Below are positions 23,188 to 35,261 of a stretch of DNA of 64,000 nt, piece by piece; position 1 is the stretch's first letter, and every line of letters begins with the position of its first letter. The stretch is taken from contig JACGCM010001161.1 of assembly GCA_014058105.1 (NCBI GenBank), positions 62,001-126,000 of the forward strand, in the 5' to 3' direction. The position numbers and the translations under genes are program-made. Below the pieces are notes generated by a model. That model was not told the origin of the DNA and searched no databases. It saw nothing but the letters and a program-made list of their open reading frames with translations. Source of the DNA: Kingdonia uniflora (lineage: Eukaryota > Streptophyta > Magnoliopsida > Ranunculales > Circaeasteraceae).

Positions 23188-23700
23188 GTGATGGTGACTA
23201 CTCGTCGTCAGGCTTATGAGGAGAGGGTTCAGAGCAAGATGATGATTCTTCAAACTCGTTATTTTGGGAACCAAAGTCTTTCTCTGCCAACTCCAATCCC
23301 TGTTCTTCCAACTTTTCATGGGATGTCGTTGGAAGAAGTAGAGGAGGCAGAGGATGATTATCACCAAATGTGGTGATTCCACTATATGGTCTTGTTTGAT
23401 ACTCACCGCCGGGCCTGTCTGCGGATACTTGCAGAGGATGCGGTGGCGGCAGAAGATGAGAAGGCTGGGGTGTCGTCTATCAAGTATTGCCGATACCCTG
23501 CGAATGATTGGGTGTTGTAATGGTGGAGGTGGTCCTTCGTTTTCGGTGGTTGCGGAGATGGTGGGGGTTACGGAGGAGTGGTGGGATTAACTTTGACTTC
23601 CATCGTTTGGGGAAGTTGATGTATTCCAGTTCCTCTTCTTTGGCTTTGAGTTCTTCTGCTGGGTCTGCCATTATTTCTGCTCAAGTGTTGCACTGACATT
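23188..23700 (+). pseudogene. antisense ORF, first conserved block
   Basis: Starts MMVTTRRQAYEERVQSKMMI and contains LPTPIPVLPTFHGM, matching LPTPIPASPTFHGM of the first element's antisense region (7002-6676). A stop follows near 23376; the same frame then gives ACLRILAEDAVAAEDEKAGV, again matching the other copy (LLAEEAITAEDEVAGV), and then a Gly/Trp-rich stretch. TATA-like CTATAAAAGATG lies at about 23109, 75 bases upstream. I do not recognise the fold. Confidence 0.65.
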
Positions 23701-24049
23701 TGTAAAGTAGGCTATTCTTTGTAAAAGAAATAGTTGTCTGTAGAACTTGTAATCTTGATTTTCAAACTGACTGAAGTATTCGTCCTTATAAATTGTTTGT
23801 CTTGAATAATAAATTCAAACTTTATTATCTTGTCTTGTAAGTGTTTCAAACTGCTTGAATGAACTGTTGTAGGACGCCGTGGAATAATTATCGAACTAGT
23901 CAAAGATGACATAGGTCGAAAATATGTAGATCGAATTGTTGCTGAGTTGGATGAAGTATATTTAAATTGTGTAGATCGTGTTATATATGTGTTGCCTTGT
24001 TGAGATATATTGTTGTCATGTCTGTGGAGAGGATGAAGGCATAATATTT

Positions 24050-24130
24050 TTTGTTCTCTATATAAGTTCTTGTTGTGAGAATATCATCATAGTCATCTTG
24101 AACACTTGTGATCATGGTGTGGAACTTGGT
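24050..24130 (+). promoter_or_regulatory. possible antisense promoter inside inner element
   Basis: CTCTATATAAGTTC at about 24056-24069 is followed some 45 bases later by an ATG (24116) in the sequence GATCATGGTGTGG. It reads towards the antisense gene. The assignment rests on sequence resemblance only. Confidence 0.3.
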
Positions 24131-25126
24131 CGCAGCTTCTGATGTGGTATGTTTTTCAAACTTATGTTAGATGTAGAGAAATGTGAGGCAGTAGTTCGAG
24201 AAATTGTGTTGGATAAGCTTGCTAAAGAGAATAAGAGAGTTGCTGGTGAGGAAATCAGTCCATGTGGTGAAGAGAACCATCCGTCTGTAATTATATGTAA
24301 GGTCGGATGAGTGACATAATAAAATATTTTTTTATTATTGAGGTCATCTTGTCATCACTTTCTGTATCTGTGATAAAGGTTGAATAAAATACAATTGTAG
24401 CAGGATTTGTTACTGATTTTCTGCTTCTGTCAGATCCGAAAATAAGGTAAGTGACAGCTGTAAATAGCTGTACTAGGGTTTTGAATTGGGAATCATGTTA
24501 TAGATAGTGTAGCAGGGTCGTGTAGCTGCAGAGGTTGTTGTTGTACGTAAATAATCGTGCTATACGATTTATATTAATCTTCTTGGGCAGTGAGTCCTTG
24601 AATTTAATAATGGTTGAAGAGAGAGACAGACGGGATAACCGAGCACGTTACTCTAGAAATCTTGATGAGGGCAAACGAAAAGATGTGGCTGCAGAGAGAA
24701 ATGATGCTGACGTGAGTCCCAAAGTGCTGCCATTTCAGAAATCGAGGGACATTATAAAAACTAGTCTTTCTCTCTCCCATAGACCACATTCAGTTGCGGA
24801 GAGAGAGGAGTATTTCTAGAGAGAGAAAGTCTTCAAATTTTGATCGTAGTTCACCGTTATACTGTGATCTTGCTATGACAACCAAAGTTTTACCTTCTGA
24901 AGTGAAAGTGGTGACCGGAATCAACGACTGCTGCTCTTCTAGTATAGATTAGTAACTTTGTTTCCTCTTATTCTGCTGTTTGTGAAAAGTGTGTTTGTTG
25001 ATTGTCATGGTAGATTGTAGTTGCATGACTTAATTGCTTGACAGTTTGAATAATTTGTTGGGTAAGGCTGAGGGAGGAGGCCTGCTTGATTATAGACTCT
25101 GAACAAACTTTTCCTATATGTGGTAG

Positions 25127-27051
25127 ATGCGTTCCAAAAATTCAAAACCCAGTAGTAAAATGGTTGTATCCTCCAGTGAGGAATTATCGTCGTCTGGTAG
25201 GACTATAGATGATGTAGAGGCGAGTGGTACTATTGTTGTTGATATGTTGGTTGTTCATTCTAAGGAAGATGAGGGATTGCATGTGGGGATTGAGACTGGG
25301 CAATTTTTTAGGTATCCTGAGAATGTAGACGTAGCGAAGAAATTTTTACAGTATAAAAAAGGTTTAGATAGAAAATGGGGGTATTATGTGATAAATGCAG
25401 GGTTATGGTTTAGGGCTCTGATGAGACCAGGTGCTAAGATAGAGTATTATCAGGTGCCTTCCCTGAATCAGTGGAAGAGAAATATGGGTATAGGAGATGA
25501 TATAGATATCTTTTATTACAATGGAACTGGTGCAAATGTCGTAGAGGAAGGATTCCTTTGTTACCTGAACCAGGTCGTATATAGGTTGAGCATTCCCCTA
25601 ACCTTTTTCCAAAAGGGGGTAATGAATGCTCTAAAGAGCTGCCCTGGCCAATTAAATGGTAATGTCTTTGAGATGATGAGGGTCTGTGAAGCTCTTAACA
25701 AGAGATGGAGAGATGGTGGTATTGCGAGACAGTTCGTTGCGGACAATGTCTTGAAATATTATAAGTTTAAATATATGAAAGATCGAAATAGCGGATACTT
25801 GTTTAGTGATTCGGCGATGCCAAAATTCTTTGATTTGGAATCTGCTGGGAGACCTTGGTGTGGCTATCTTGTGATGGTGAGGGGTAATTGTATGCAAGTG
25901 CCTGGGGAACCAGCGTTCGAGCTGATATATAAGAAATTTAGCGAGAGTAAGTGTCTGCATTCTACCTGTAGTTCATCTTTTAACTTGTTGTGAGCTGCTA
26001 ACATAGTTTGTTGTTGATTTGGCAGAGCCTAATCCTAAAGGTGTTGTTGATACGTCGAGTCTGTTCGACGTCGTTAGTCGAAAAGGAAATGAACTGAGCA
26101 AAGTTCTTAGAGAACTAGGTATTCGCAGAGATAAGGGACTGAACTTTGTAGTTGGAAAAGTGCAGTGAGCTCATCAAAATTGGGCTATGGCTACTTCTGG
26201 TTCTGTTTTTGATGACATTACGGAGATTCCTGCCTGTGTTACGGGTACTTCGAGTACCCAAAATTGACGACCTAGAGGAAAAAGGTCGTTGCTCCTTTCT
26301 GAGCAAACAACTCTTGTACATACGACGCAGGTGGAGACTGAGGTGGTGGATGTTGCTATAAATGTAGCGCCTCCTCTGAAGAAGTAGAAACAAGAGTCCG
26401 GGTAAGATAGACGAGCTTCTTCAAAGGGGGTCAATCTCAAAGCGGTGGAGCAGGAGACACTAGAGTTGGCGAAGCGTGATCCAATACGTCTAGATACTCA
26501 AATTCAATCCAGTATATCACAGGTATGCATGATGATTATATTTGTTTAAGTAATGGTCCGATATGTAATACTGCTTTGTTGTATTTGTGGTACAGCTTTC
26601 TGTTGCTTGGCGATTTGCCGTGGAGGTGCTGAAGGTTGCTGCTGCGAAGCGTGCCGAGCATGACGTAGAGAAAGCATCATTGACTGAACAGTTGAAGGAG
26701 AAAGCTGTGCTATGTGAGCAGTTGCAGAAGAAGAAGGCTTTATGGTCGGAGCAGCTGGAGCACAATAAATTTTTGCAGAAGAAGCAGTTCGAGGCAGAGA
26801 GTGTTGTGTTGAAGGAAGAGCTCAAAGCCGATGGTAATAAAGTTCTCGACAGTGTGGTGGCTGCTCGAAATAGTTTGATTAAGGCATTTTACTTCTGGGG
26901 GTTGAGGAAAGATGATGCCAATCTTGCTATTGCTGGGAAGTATGGTGAGATAATTTTCCCAGAGGAGGATGCCTCTCCAGTGGCTGATCGACCTTCTGAG
27001 CAGACCCCGGCTCCTCTAGTGACTGATGATACGACCAAGGAGGTAGCATAA
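25127..27051 (+). pseudogene. antisense gene with two introns (Transposase_28-like plus coiled coil)
   Basis: Exon 1 25127-25946 is fully open (273 codons) with VDVAKKFLQYKKGLDRKWGY, LTFFQKGVMNALKSCPGQLN and SAMPKFFDLESAGRPW, in layout like the plant gypsy-associated Transposase_28 family. Introns 25947-26025 (GTAAGTG to TTTGGCAG, branch site GCTAAC) and 26523-26595 (GTATGC to GTACAG) keep one frame through exon 2 (26026-26522) and exon 3 (26596-27051). Exon 3 is a coiled coil (AAAKRAEHDVEKASLTEQLK and on). Exon 2 has four in-frame stops (26166, 26266, 26385, 26406), several of which look like C-to-T changes. Function unknown; it may bind nucleic acid or Gag. Confidence 0.7.
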
Positions 27052-27184
27052 GCTAATTCTTGATTATGTAGTTGTAACATAATTTTGAGACTTGTCTGGT
27101 CAAATTTGTCCTTTATATTGGTGATAGAACTATTTTAGCTGAGACTTGAATTTTTTGCGGTTGCTGTTGATATATGTTGTTTTG

Positions 27185-28060
27185 ATGGTGAATATATAAT
27201 TTGCATGTAAGAGGTAGTTCGTTTGAGGGGAAAAGTAAGCGAGATGGAGAAGGCCTTGAGTCGAGCAAGGGATTCCATCAATCGTACTCAACAAGTACAC
27301 AATAAACTTGAATATGAGAGACGTTTTCATAAGTCTAATTTTGATAACACCTTTAAGGAGTTATTCGAGCTTTAATGTAAATATGGGAAGATAAAAATTA
27401 AGAGGGATGAGGTTTTGCGGAAAGAGAGCGATAAGTTTGTCTTATTCTAAGAATCGTTAAAGTGTCAGAGGTCGTTAATGTCTTTGACATTTTTCTTTAA
27501 GGCCAAAGTTGATAGTGAGCGGGGCTTGAAGGAGGCCTATTTAGAACTGTTAATTGAGAGAGGTGTTGTGCCAGATCCAGCTCGGGCCGGTATATTCATC
27601 ATATGGGGTGATGTACGTCCATTGCCTGATGAACTTAACTTTTGTAGGGGCGAAGAGTGATGAGGATCTTTTTCTTCAATATAAAGAAGAAAGATAGAAG
27701 AGTCGAGGCACAATTAGAAAATGATATGAAGCATGCTTATGGCGAATTGGAGCGATGTAAAGATCATAATGCATGTCTGGAGATGGAAAAGGTGGAGTGT
27801 AATAAGTTATTGCAGAGTTTGGAGAAGTGAGTGAAGTTGTTAGAAGTGCATTTACTAGTTACGCCGAAACGTCTACAAGTGTCCCAATCGCGTTTGAAGA
27901 GGTATCTTACTCCAAAGCGGGGAAAACATTCTGGTAAAGCAGATCACGAATGTCAGATGGCCGATGTGATTGAGTTTTATGGGGGCGAGCTCGCGAGAGT
28001 AGAGAATGAATTTAGACGATATATCTTGAGCTGTGGTAAAGATGTTGAAGTATAAAATGA
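27185..28060 (+). pseudogene. antisense region, coiled-coil segments
   Basis: Frames with KVSEMEKALSRARDSINRTQ, KIKIKRDEVLRKESD and GGELARVENEFRRYILSCGK match segments of the first element's antisense region (6472-6257 and 5893-5462 minus). Between them a block AYLELLIERGVVPDPARAGI fits the degraded sequence of the other copy near 6150-6060. Stops at 27373 and 27659 break it. Probably the continuation of the antisense gene or a second one. Confidence 0.6.
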
Positions 28061-28429
28061 TAAGGTTGAAAATGTGTGGTTTGCAAATGGTAAAGAGGGT
28101 GGAGGAGCTTCAACCATAAAACTGTGAGCTGAAGAGTTTGAGGAGGAGGAGGAGGAGGTTGAAGATCTATTACCTCACAAACGACATAAGACTCGTCATC
28201 AATAGGTAGTAATCTTTGATGAACCTCTGCAAGTAGATGTAAGTAGTAGTAGGGTTCCATCATAAGGCAACTGAACTGTGGCATATAATTGCTCTTTGCA
28301 TAATGTAGTTGATCCGTGTATGTAGTTGTAGAAATATCCTCATATCTTGATGTTGTAATAAATGTTGTTGAATAATATGTCTTGTTTGCATGAATGTCTG
28401 TTAATAGATGTATGCCATTTGTAATCTAT

Positions 28430-29572
28430 TCTTCTAGGCTGAAGATAATAAACAGGATGAACTTGCTGCTTTATCTGCATCAAATAAGGAACTAACTGCA
28501 AAGCTGTAGCAGTGTTCGTTGGCGATTGAAAATATGACCTTTTTGAATTTGAAGCTTGAGGCAGATATGTTGGAACTGCAGAGTCGGCTCAATTATGTGG
28601 CTGTAGAGTTGTCATGTAAGGATGCAGAGATATTGACTGCTAATAATGAAGCCGAACTGTGGAAAGAATCTCTGAAGAAGAAAAAATTGGAAACCATGGC
28701 TGCGAACCAACAAGTGCTGGATCTGTCAAGTACGATTGAAAAACAAAAGAATGATCTGTTCTATCATCAATCGGTAGAAACAAATAATGCGAATCTGTTA
28801 AAGAAGCAAGATGATGAACTCCATAATATGCGAGATCGTCTGAAACAGTTGAGGTGGGATTTGCGTGAGGCGCGAGATTCTTGTCAGAGAAAAAGTGATC
28901 GTGCCAGAACTCATGAAGAAGCATGTAAAAAAAAGATCAAGACTTGAGCGTAACCATCAATAAGTGTGACACACAGAATGCCGATCTAGAGTGGGCAAAG
29001 CAAGCCTTTGAACTAGAATGTATGCAAGGTAATGTAGTTTTTGTAGAGCTCCATGTAAAGTATAAGGAGTTGTAAAGGCCGGTGGATGCTGAGAATGATA
29101 GCGAGTATTGTCAGCAGTTGTGTGAGAAGTTGATACTTATGAAGCGGGACATGAGTCAAAGTGTGTAGATAATGAAGCAGTATAAAGATTCATTGCGGAA
29201 GGAGAAATAGTATCTGGTAGATCGATGCAAGGATCTTGATGATGAGCTAAACAAGGTGAAGACCGAACTTGGTGAAGCTATGATGTTGACTGCAGATAAT
29301 GCTACATTACGCACTATGGCTATGTTGTATGCTGATGTAGAAAAATTGTGGCAAGAACGTGATTCAATCTTGTCTGCCTTGTCTAAGTACGGTATGGAGT
29401 ACGATATGCAACTAATGCGGTTGCATTATCTAGATAATCTGATGCCAAGAGTTACGGAACTTCTTAATACGTCTCCTGCTGTAGTTGATGTTGCAATACC
29501 ATTTCCTGCCTTACTTTTGTCTGGTCCTGGGGAAGGTTCGAATGTTGTACGCCCGAAGCGTGAGGAGTAGTT
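28430..29572 (+). pseudogene. antisense region, C-terminal coiled coil
   Basis: Two open pieces (28519-28947 and 29256-29570) joined through stops encode heptad-rich sequence (LEADMLELQSRLNYVAVELS; KTELGEAMMLTADNATLRTM) and end GEGSNVVRPKREE. They correspond to the low-coordinate end (4823-4045) of the first element's antisense region. An intron-like TGTTATAATAA-to-TTCTTCTAG boundary near 28436 suggests a splice acceptor, not proven. Confidence 0.55.
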
Positions 29573-29679
29573 AATTTGCTTAAATTGTAATCAGACAGAG
29601 TGTAAATATGTCTTTGTTGTAGAAAAAAATGTCAAACATTGAGTAAAACATGTTTTTGTTTTGTTATCTCTATGTATGG

Positions 29680-30530
29680 TTGAATAGGGTGAACCAATAA
29701 ACGATCATGTAGAGATATATGATTGCAGCGATGTTATATTCTCTTTTGTATAGGCCGAATTGAACAAGTCAATAATCAACCGTAAAGAGATGTATTGTTT
29801 GTTGAATAGTTGTATAGCGTGTCTCGGCCAGGTCGAATTGATTGACTCAATAAGCGACCCTCGGGAGAGCGTGTATACTAGAAGAACAATATTGTAGGTC
29901 TCAGTTACTGGTCGAATTGAGCATATCAATAAACGACTGTAATGAGATATATTAAATATTGAATAGTTGTATAGTGCATCTCTGCCAGATCGAATTGATT
30001 GACTCAATAAGCGACCCTCAGAGAGCGTGTACATTTGAACAGCTATGTTGTAGGTCTCAGTCACAGGTTGAATTGAGCATATTAATAAGTGACCCTTATG
30101 AAATATCTTGAATATTGAATAGCCATATCGTACATCTCTGCCAGATCGAATTGATTGTCTCAATAAGCGACCCTCGAAGAGCGTGTATATTTGAATAGAT
30201 ATGTTGTAGGTCTCAGTCATAGGTCAAATTGAGTGTATCAATAAGCGACCGCTATGAGATATCTTGAATATTGAATAGCTGTATCGTGCATCTCTGCCAG
30301 ATCGAATTGATTGTCTCAATAAGCGACCTACGGAGAACGTGTATATTTGAATAACTATATTGTAGGTCTCAGTCACAGGTCGAATTGAGCGTATCAATAA
30401 GCGACCGTTATGAGATATCTTGAATATTGAATAGTTGTATTGTATATTTCTGCCAGATCGAATTGATTGTCTCAATAAGCGACCCTCGGAGAGCGTGTAT
30501 ATTTGAATAGCTATGTTGTAGTATTTATTG
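29680..30530 (-). repeat. tandem array, 156-bp unit built of two 78-bp halves
   Basis: GTTGTAGGTCTCAG recurs at about 29891, 30048, 30203 and 30359 (steps 155-157). Each unit holds two related halves, each with CGAATTGA-N7-TCAATAAGCGACC. It lies between the antisense gene and integrase, the same position as the array in the first element. The higher-order dimer structure is typical of a repeat on its way to satellite form. Confidence 0.85.
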
Positions 30531-30724
30531 TAGTAATTTTCTGGTATAGACGGAGATAGGTAGAAATGCTTGAATTGAGGAGACTTGTAAGATGATGATG
30601 AAAAAGTACTTTATTGAATAATATTGGATATTACAACATGTTTATCTTCAATACATCTTCAATCGACGGGTATTCCACGGATTAGGTATATGTACACCTT
30701 CATATGTACTGAGATCGTAGGATC

Positions 30725-31760
30725 CTAAACCACTTGTGTGCCAGTTACGATAAAAGGACCTTCCCAATTGTCTGCTAACTTTCCAGCATTGGGTATTTGG
30801 TGATGTTGTGGGATTTCTCTGAGAATAAAGTCTTTAACTTTGAATTCTCTGTGTCGAACGCGTTTGTTATAGGATCGGGATGAAACAAGATGATATCTTC
30901 CCAGATTAACAATGGCTTTGTCACGTGTTTCTTCGATCAAATTCAGGTTGCATGCGATTTGAAATTCATTTTCTTCATCTGTCATCTCGTGATCATGTAT
31001 TGGATGATGATATTGAGTGGGAATGATGGTTTCAGTCCCGTAGGCCAGTAAAAAATGGAGTACAGCCTGTTGTTGTTCTGGGAGTTATTCGGTAGGCCCA
31101 AAGTACATGTGGTAACTCATTCACCCAGTTCCCATTTTTGTCGTCTAAACTCTTCTTGATGCCATCCACAATAGTTTGATTAGTAAGCTCAGCTTGTCCG
31201 TTTCCTTGTGGATAATAAGGATTGGATGGGGAATGAATGATGTTGTGCTCATTGAGGAATGTGACTATTTTAGAGCCAACGAACTGTGGTCCATTATCAA
31301 TTATAATGAGGTGTTGTCTGTCGAATCGGATAATAATGTTCTCCCAGATAAATCTGATGACTTCGTCTTCTCGGGTTCAGCATAGCGGGACTGCTTCTAC
31401 CTATTTAGTGAAGTAATCTGTAGCGACCAACAATGTTTTTGCTTTCCTGGTGCTGTGGGAAACTCTCCTACGAGATCGAGACCCCATCGTCTGAATGGCC
31501 AAGTGACTTGGCTCGAGTGTAGTTCGGGTGCTGGAGCTCGTATTTTAGGTCCATACCGCTGACAAGCATCATACTTACGGGCATATTTGATTGCCTGTGC
31601 TTTCATCTTAGGCGAAAACATTCCTTGAGTTAAAGCTCTATTTACAAGAGATCGTCCTGCCGCATGGGATCCGCATGTGCCTTCGTGTAGATCGTGCAAG
31701 AATTGTTGTGCTTCTTTGTCAGATAGACAAATGAGGTATGGACCAGTGACCAAAATTTTG
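30725..31760 (-). pseudogene. integrase of inner element
   Basis: From 31753 down: HHCC region (YLICLSDKEAQQFLHDLHEG, KYARKYDACQRYGPK), then the core with stops (region 31390-31000) and the C-terminus 30985-30725 (NLGRYHLVSSRSYNKRVRHR, LADNWEGPFIVTGTQ). No chromodomain. Same type as 1860-3125. Confidence 0.85.
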
Positions 31761-31989
31761 TATATGAGATTGCCCTGAACAATGTATCTTCGAGCATTGT
31801 CAATTAATCTCCGCCGCTCTGTAAGATCCTCAGGAAGTGGACCGTCAAATTTATTTTGAAGTCCGATGTATGTAATGAAAGGTTGTCTCCAATCATCTTT
31901 GATCTCCTCGCTGCCCCAATATTAATGGTGTTGGACACAATGGCGTTAATGTTGGGGTTAGAAATGACGCTGATTTTTAAGTAACGAGC

Positions 31990-32990
31990 TTATGATCCAA
32001 GGACTCCAGCTAGGTAAACGAGTGCATCTGAATGTCTATTTTCCCCTCTTGGGAAATGCTCCAAAGAAATTGTCTGAAATTTGTTCATTCGTTCGACCAT
32101 TGCAGCAACATAGTCGACCATTCTCCCATTGGTTTGATATATGCCTGTGTAATGATAGACGATTAGTAATGAATCTATGTAGACAGAAAGCTTTGCTACA
32201 CCCAGTGTGAGTGCCATGTCCAGGCCATGAATTAATGCCTCATATTCTGCCTTATTATTGGATACTTCAAAATTGAGGCGAATGGATTTTTCGAGTCGAT
32301 CATTGGAAGGAGTAATAAGGACAATTCCAATTCCTGATCCAGCTGGTCCAACGGAGTCGTCAGTCAAAAATCGCCAACCTTTCTTTGTTACCAAATCTAA
32401 TTTATCTTTTGACTGGTCCATGAACGATTCATCTTTTTGACTAATAAAATCTTCTTCTCAATCAGGATCCTTTACTAGAAAGTCTACTAGAAAATCTGCT
32501 ACAGCTTGACCTTTTTCGGAATGACGTGGTTCAAAATGTATATCGTGCTCTCCGAGGGTTACTGACCATTGTTGAATACGTCATGATTTTTCGCGCTTGG
32601 ATAAGATTTTGCAGAGTGGATAGTTGGTCAAAACACGAATAGTATGAGCTTGGAAGTACTATTTTAATTTATGGGATGTATAGACGAGAGCGAGAAGAAG
32701 CTTCTCGATTTTGGTTTATCTCGTTTCAGCGGGAGTCAGAGTTTTACTGATAAAATAGACTGGTTTCTCAGTCTTTTCTTCAAGTCGGAGAAGAACGGAG
32801 CTGAGAGATGTATCCGTGACAGCTAGGTATACTATAAGTTCTTCTCCATCTGCTGGTGTACTCATAACTGGTGGTTTGCCCAAAGAACGTTTGAGTTTGA
32901 GGAAAGCCGCTTCGCATTCGTCTGTCCATTTGATCTCTGGATCTTTCTTTGATTTTCCTCGTGAAGTACCCTGTCTTAACAAGTTGAATA
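31990..32990 (-). pseudogene. RNase H region of inner element
   Basis: First part 32982-32716 (EIKWTDECEAAFLKLKRSLG, VYFISKTLTPAETR) is the usual gypsy RNase H. The second part, 32421-31990 (GSGIGIVLITPSNDRLEKSI, EYEALIHGLDMALTLGVAKL, PRGENRHSDALVYLAG), is the additional RNase H of Tat-type elements and is open over 143 codons. Stops separate the two. Confidence 0.8.
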
Positions 32991-33089
32991 GAGGTCGACA
33001 TCTGTCTGATGATTTGGATACAAATCATCAGACAGTGCTGCAATCTTCCTGGCCAGTTTTTAAACATTTTTCTTTGTCTTTGGTGAAGG

Positions 33090-33970
33090 CATAGCTAAGA
33101 GAGCTCGTATGATTAACGGATTAGCTTCAATTCCCCTTTTGCTTATTAGATGGCCCAAAAACTTTCTAGATTGTACATCGAACTGACATTTATCAGGATT
33201 TAAACGTATCTTGTAAGATCGCAAAATCTCGAAAGTTGTTCACAAATCTGTAAGATGGTCCTCTTTCTTGAGACTTTTGCAGAGTATATCGCCAATGTAG
33301 ACCTCCATTGTTTTACTGAGATGGTCTTTGAACATTTGTGTCATCAATTTCTGATAGGTGGCGCCGACATTTTTCAGGCCAAAAGGCATGATTTTATAGT
33401 AATATAGACCTTGTTCGGTGATGAACGCAGTCTTGTCTTGATCTTCAGGAAGAAGTGGTATCTAATTATATCCTAATGTAGCGTCCATCATTGAGAGGAT
33501 TTCGTGCCATGCTGTAGAATCGAGCAGATGATTGATGATTGAAAGTAAAAAGCTATCTTTCGAAGTGTGTTTCTTGAGATCCGTGAAATCAACACAGACT
33601 TTGATTTTGCCATTCTTCTTTGGGACTGCGATAATGTTCGAGATCCAGTCCGGGTAAATAGCTTTGCGAATAAAACCGACCTCAACCAATTTGTCAATCT
33701 TTTTATTTACTTCATTTCACAGTTTTGGTGCTAGAGTTCGTTGCTTTTGTTTGACCGATCCTGCTTTTTCTTTTAGCCCTAGCTTGTGGCATGCTATAGC
33801 TGGATCGATCCCTGACATTTCATAAAACGTCCACGCAAAGACGTTATTGTTCTCCGTGAGTAATTGTATGAGATTCGAGCGTTCCTCCGTGCTTAAGAGA
33901 GTTCCAATGTGAGTTCCTCTGTGCGTGCCACTGATCTCGACGTACTCTGCTGGTTCGACGCTTGGCAACT
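33090..33970 (-). pseudogene. reverse transcriptase of inner element
   Basis: Starts 33968 with ERSNLIQLLTENNNVFAWTF and HKLGLKEKAG, continues 33689-33462 with VPKKNGKIKVCVDFTDLKKH and LLSMMDATLGYN-like text, then MPFGLKNVGATYQKLMTQMF and a catalytic site that reads YIGD near 33290 where YIDD or YVDD is expected. The missing Asp and several stops show it is inactive. Confidence 0.8.
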
Positions 33971-34001
33971 GAGGTTCTACAGGAATTGACTGCTGTAATT
34001 G

Positions 34002-34727
34002 TTATGCAGGAGTTGTTGTAGCTGGCTTAGTTTCAATGGAAATATTATTATCGCAAGCTCGAGCCAATTTCTGGCTTCCTTTGATTTTGTAGATCCCTCC
34101 TTTCCAGTCGAATCGTAATTCCTGATGATATGTAAAGGGAATAGCTTTCATATTATGCAACCATGGTCGTCCCATGATGCCCAGGTAACGGAATTTGGCC
34201 TTGATGACATAGAAAAGCACGTCAAGTGTGACTGGCCCGGCTGTGATGGAAAGTGTGATTTTCCTCACACGCTCTTCCATAGGGCTGTTGAATCCAGAGA
34301 CATTGATGTCACTCGGTTCAACCTTGTCTGCTAAGTCCATTTGGTCGATTGTGCTCTGGAAAATTAGTTCGATGCTGCTGCCGGTATCTACCATCATCGT
34401 ATGTAGAACTATGTTCTTCATCTTTAACATGATGACGAGAGCATCATGATATGGAAAGTTAACGTGACGAAGGTCACAGTCTTCGAAAGAAATCCCAGCT
34501 CGCCGATTGCTGGATTCTGGCAACAAACGAGCTTCTTTGTCTACCATTGTCAGATCATGGCATTGTCCGACGCGCCTATGCTTGGATCTGTTGGAGTTGT
34601 TGATTATCTGAGTCTTGATGAAGTACAAGTGTTTTTCTTCATTTGTTTCATCAACTTGGACGATCTTGGCGTCAGTCTTGTAGCTGTCATCCTTATAACT
34701 TTTGATGTCAACAATATACTCAAGCAT
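34002..34727 (-). pseudogene. gag C-terminus and aspartic protease of inner element
   Basis: An open 241-codon stretch with RAGISFEDCDLRHVNFPYHD, the protease active site MMVDTGSSIELIF and the flap-to-C-terminal block KFRYLGIMGRPWLHNMKAIP, a typical Tat-type retropepsin. It is the best preserved sense domain of the element, yet upstream gag is missing. Confidence 0.8.
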
Positions 34728-34973
34728 TCGACCCTGTGCAAATATATTCTGGAGAAGAAATATCAGTGCGAAACACCGCTATGTGTCATGATGTTGAATC
34801 TGGTGGTGAATGCAGTATGGCTTTCCTGGTATGGGCGGAAGAGTATTGGCATTTATGAAGAATTCATCTTTTTGTATCAGCGGGTATAAGTTTGCAAGAG
34901 TAGTTGTTAACTATGGTATGCACGGAATTGGCTTCTTTCGTCCTTGGCGTGCTCGATCGTCATAGGACTTGAA

Positions 34974-35231
34974 TCACTTCTTATCACCCCCATAGTCTTT
35001 ACTTCTGTTGTGAGCACATTTTTCGGGATGATCTTTGGTAGATAGAGTGATGCGTTGAGGTTTTGGTTTCTCAGTTGTCAGTCGCTCGAGGTTGATAAAG
35101 TTGTTGACCTTCTTAATCATATCCTCCAACTTTAGTGGCTTGTTGAGAACCAGGTGTTCCTTGACTCGTTCATCCACGAGTAGAGCATTGGTGAAAGCGG
35201 AGATTGTGATTTTTTTTATCGAGGTTATCAA
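34974..35231 (-). pseudogene. gag fragment of inner element
   Basis: Encodes ISAFTNALLVDERVKEHLVL and KPLKLEDMIKKVNNFINLER, typical of the Tat gag region before the zinc finger. It is cut off about 30 bases before the LTR remnant at 35262, which marks the deletion joining gag to the LTR. Confidence 0.65.
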
Positions 35232-35261
35232 TTTTTTGAGCTAGTGCCTGCTTGAGGTTGT

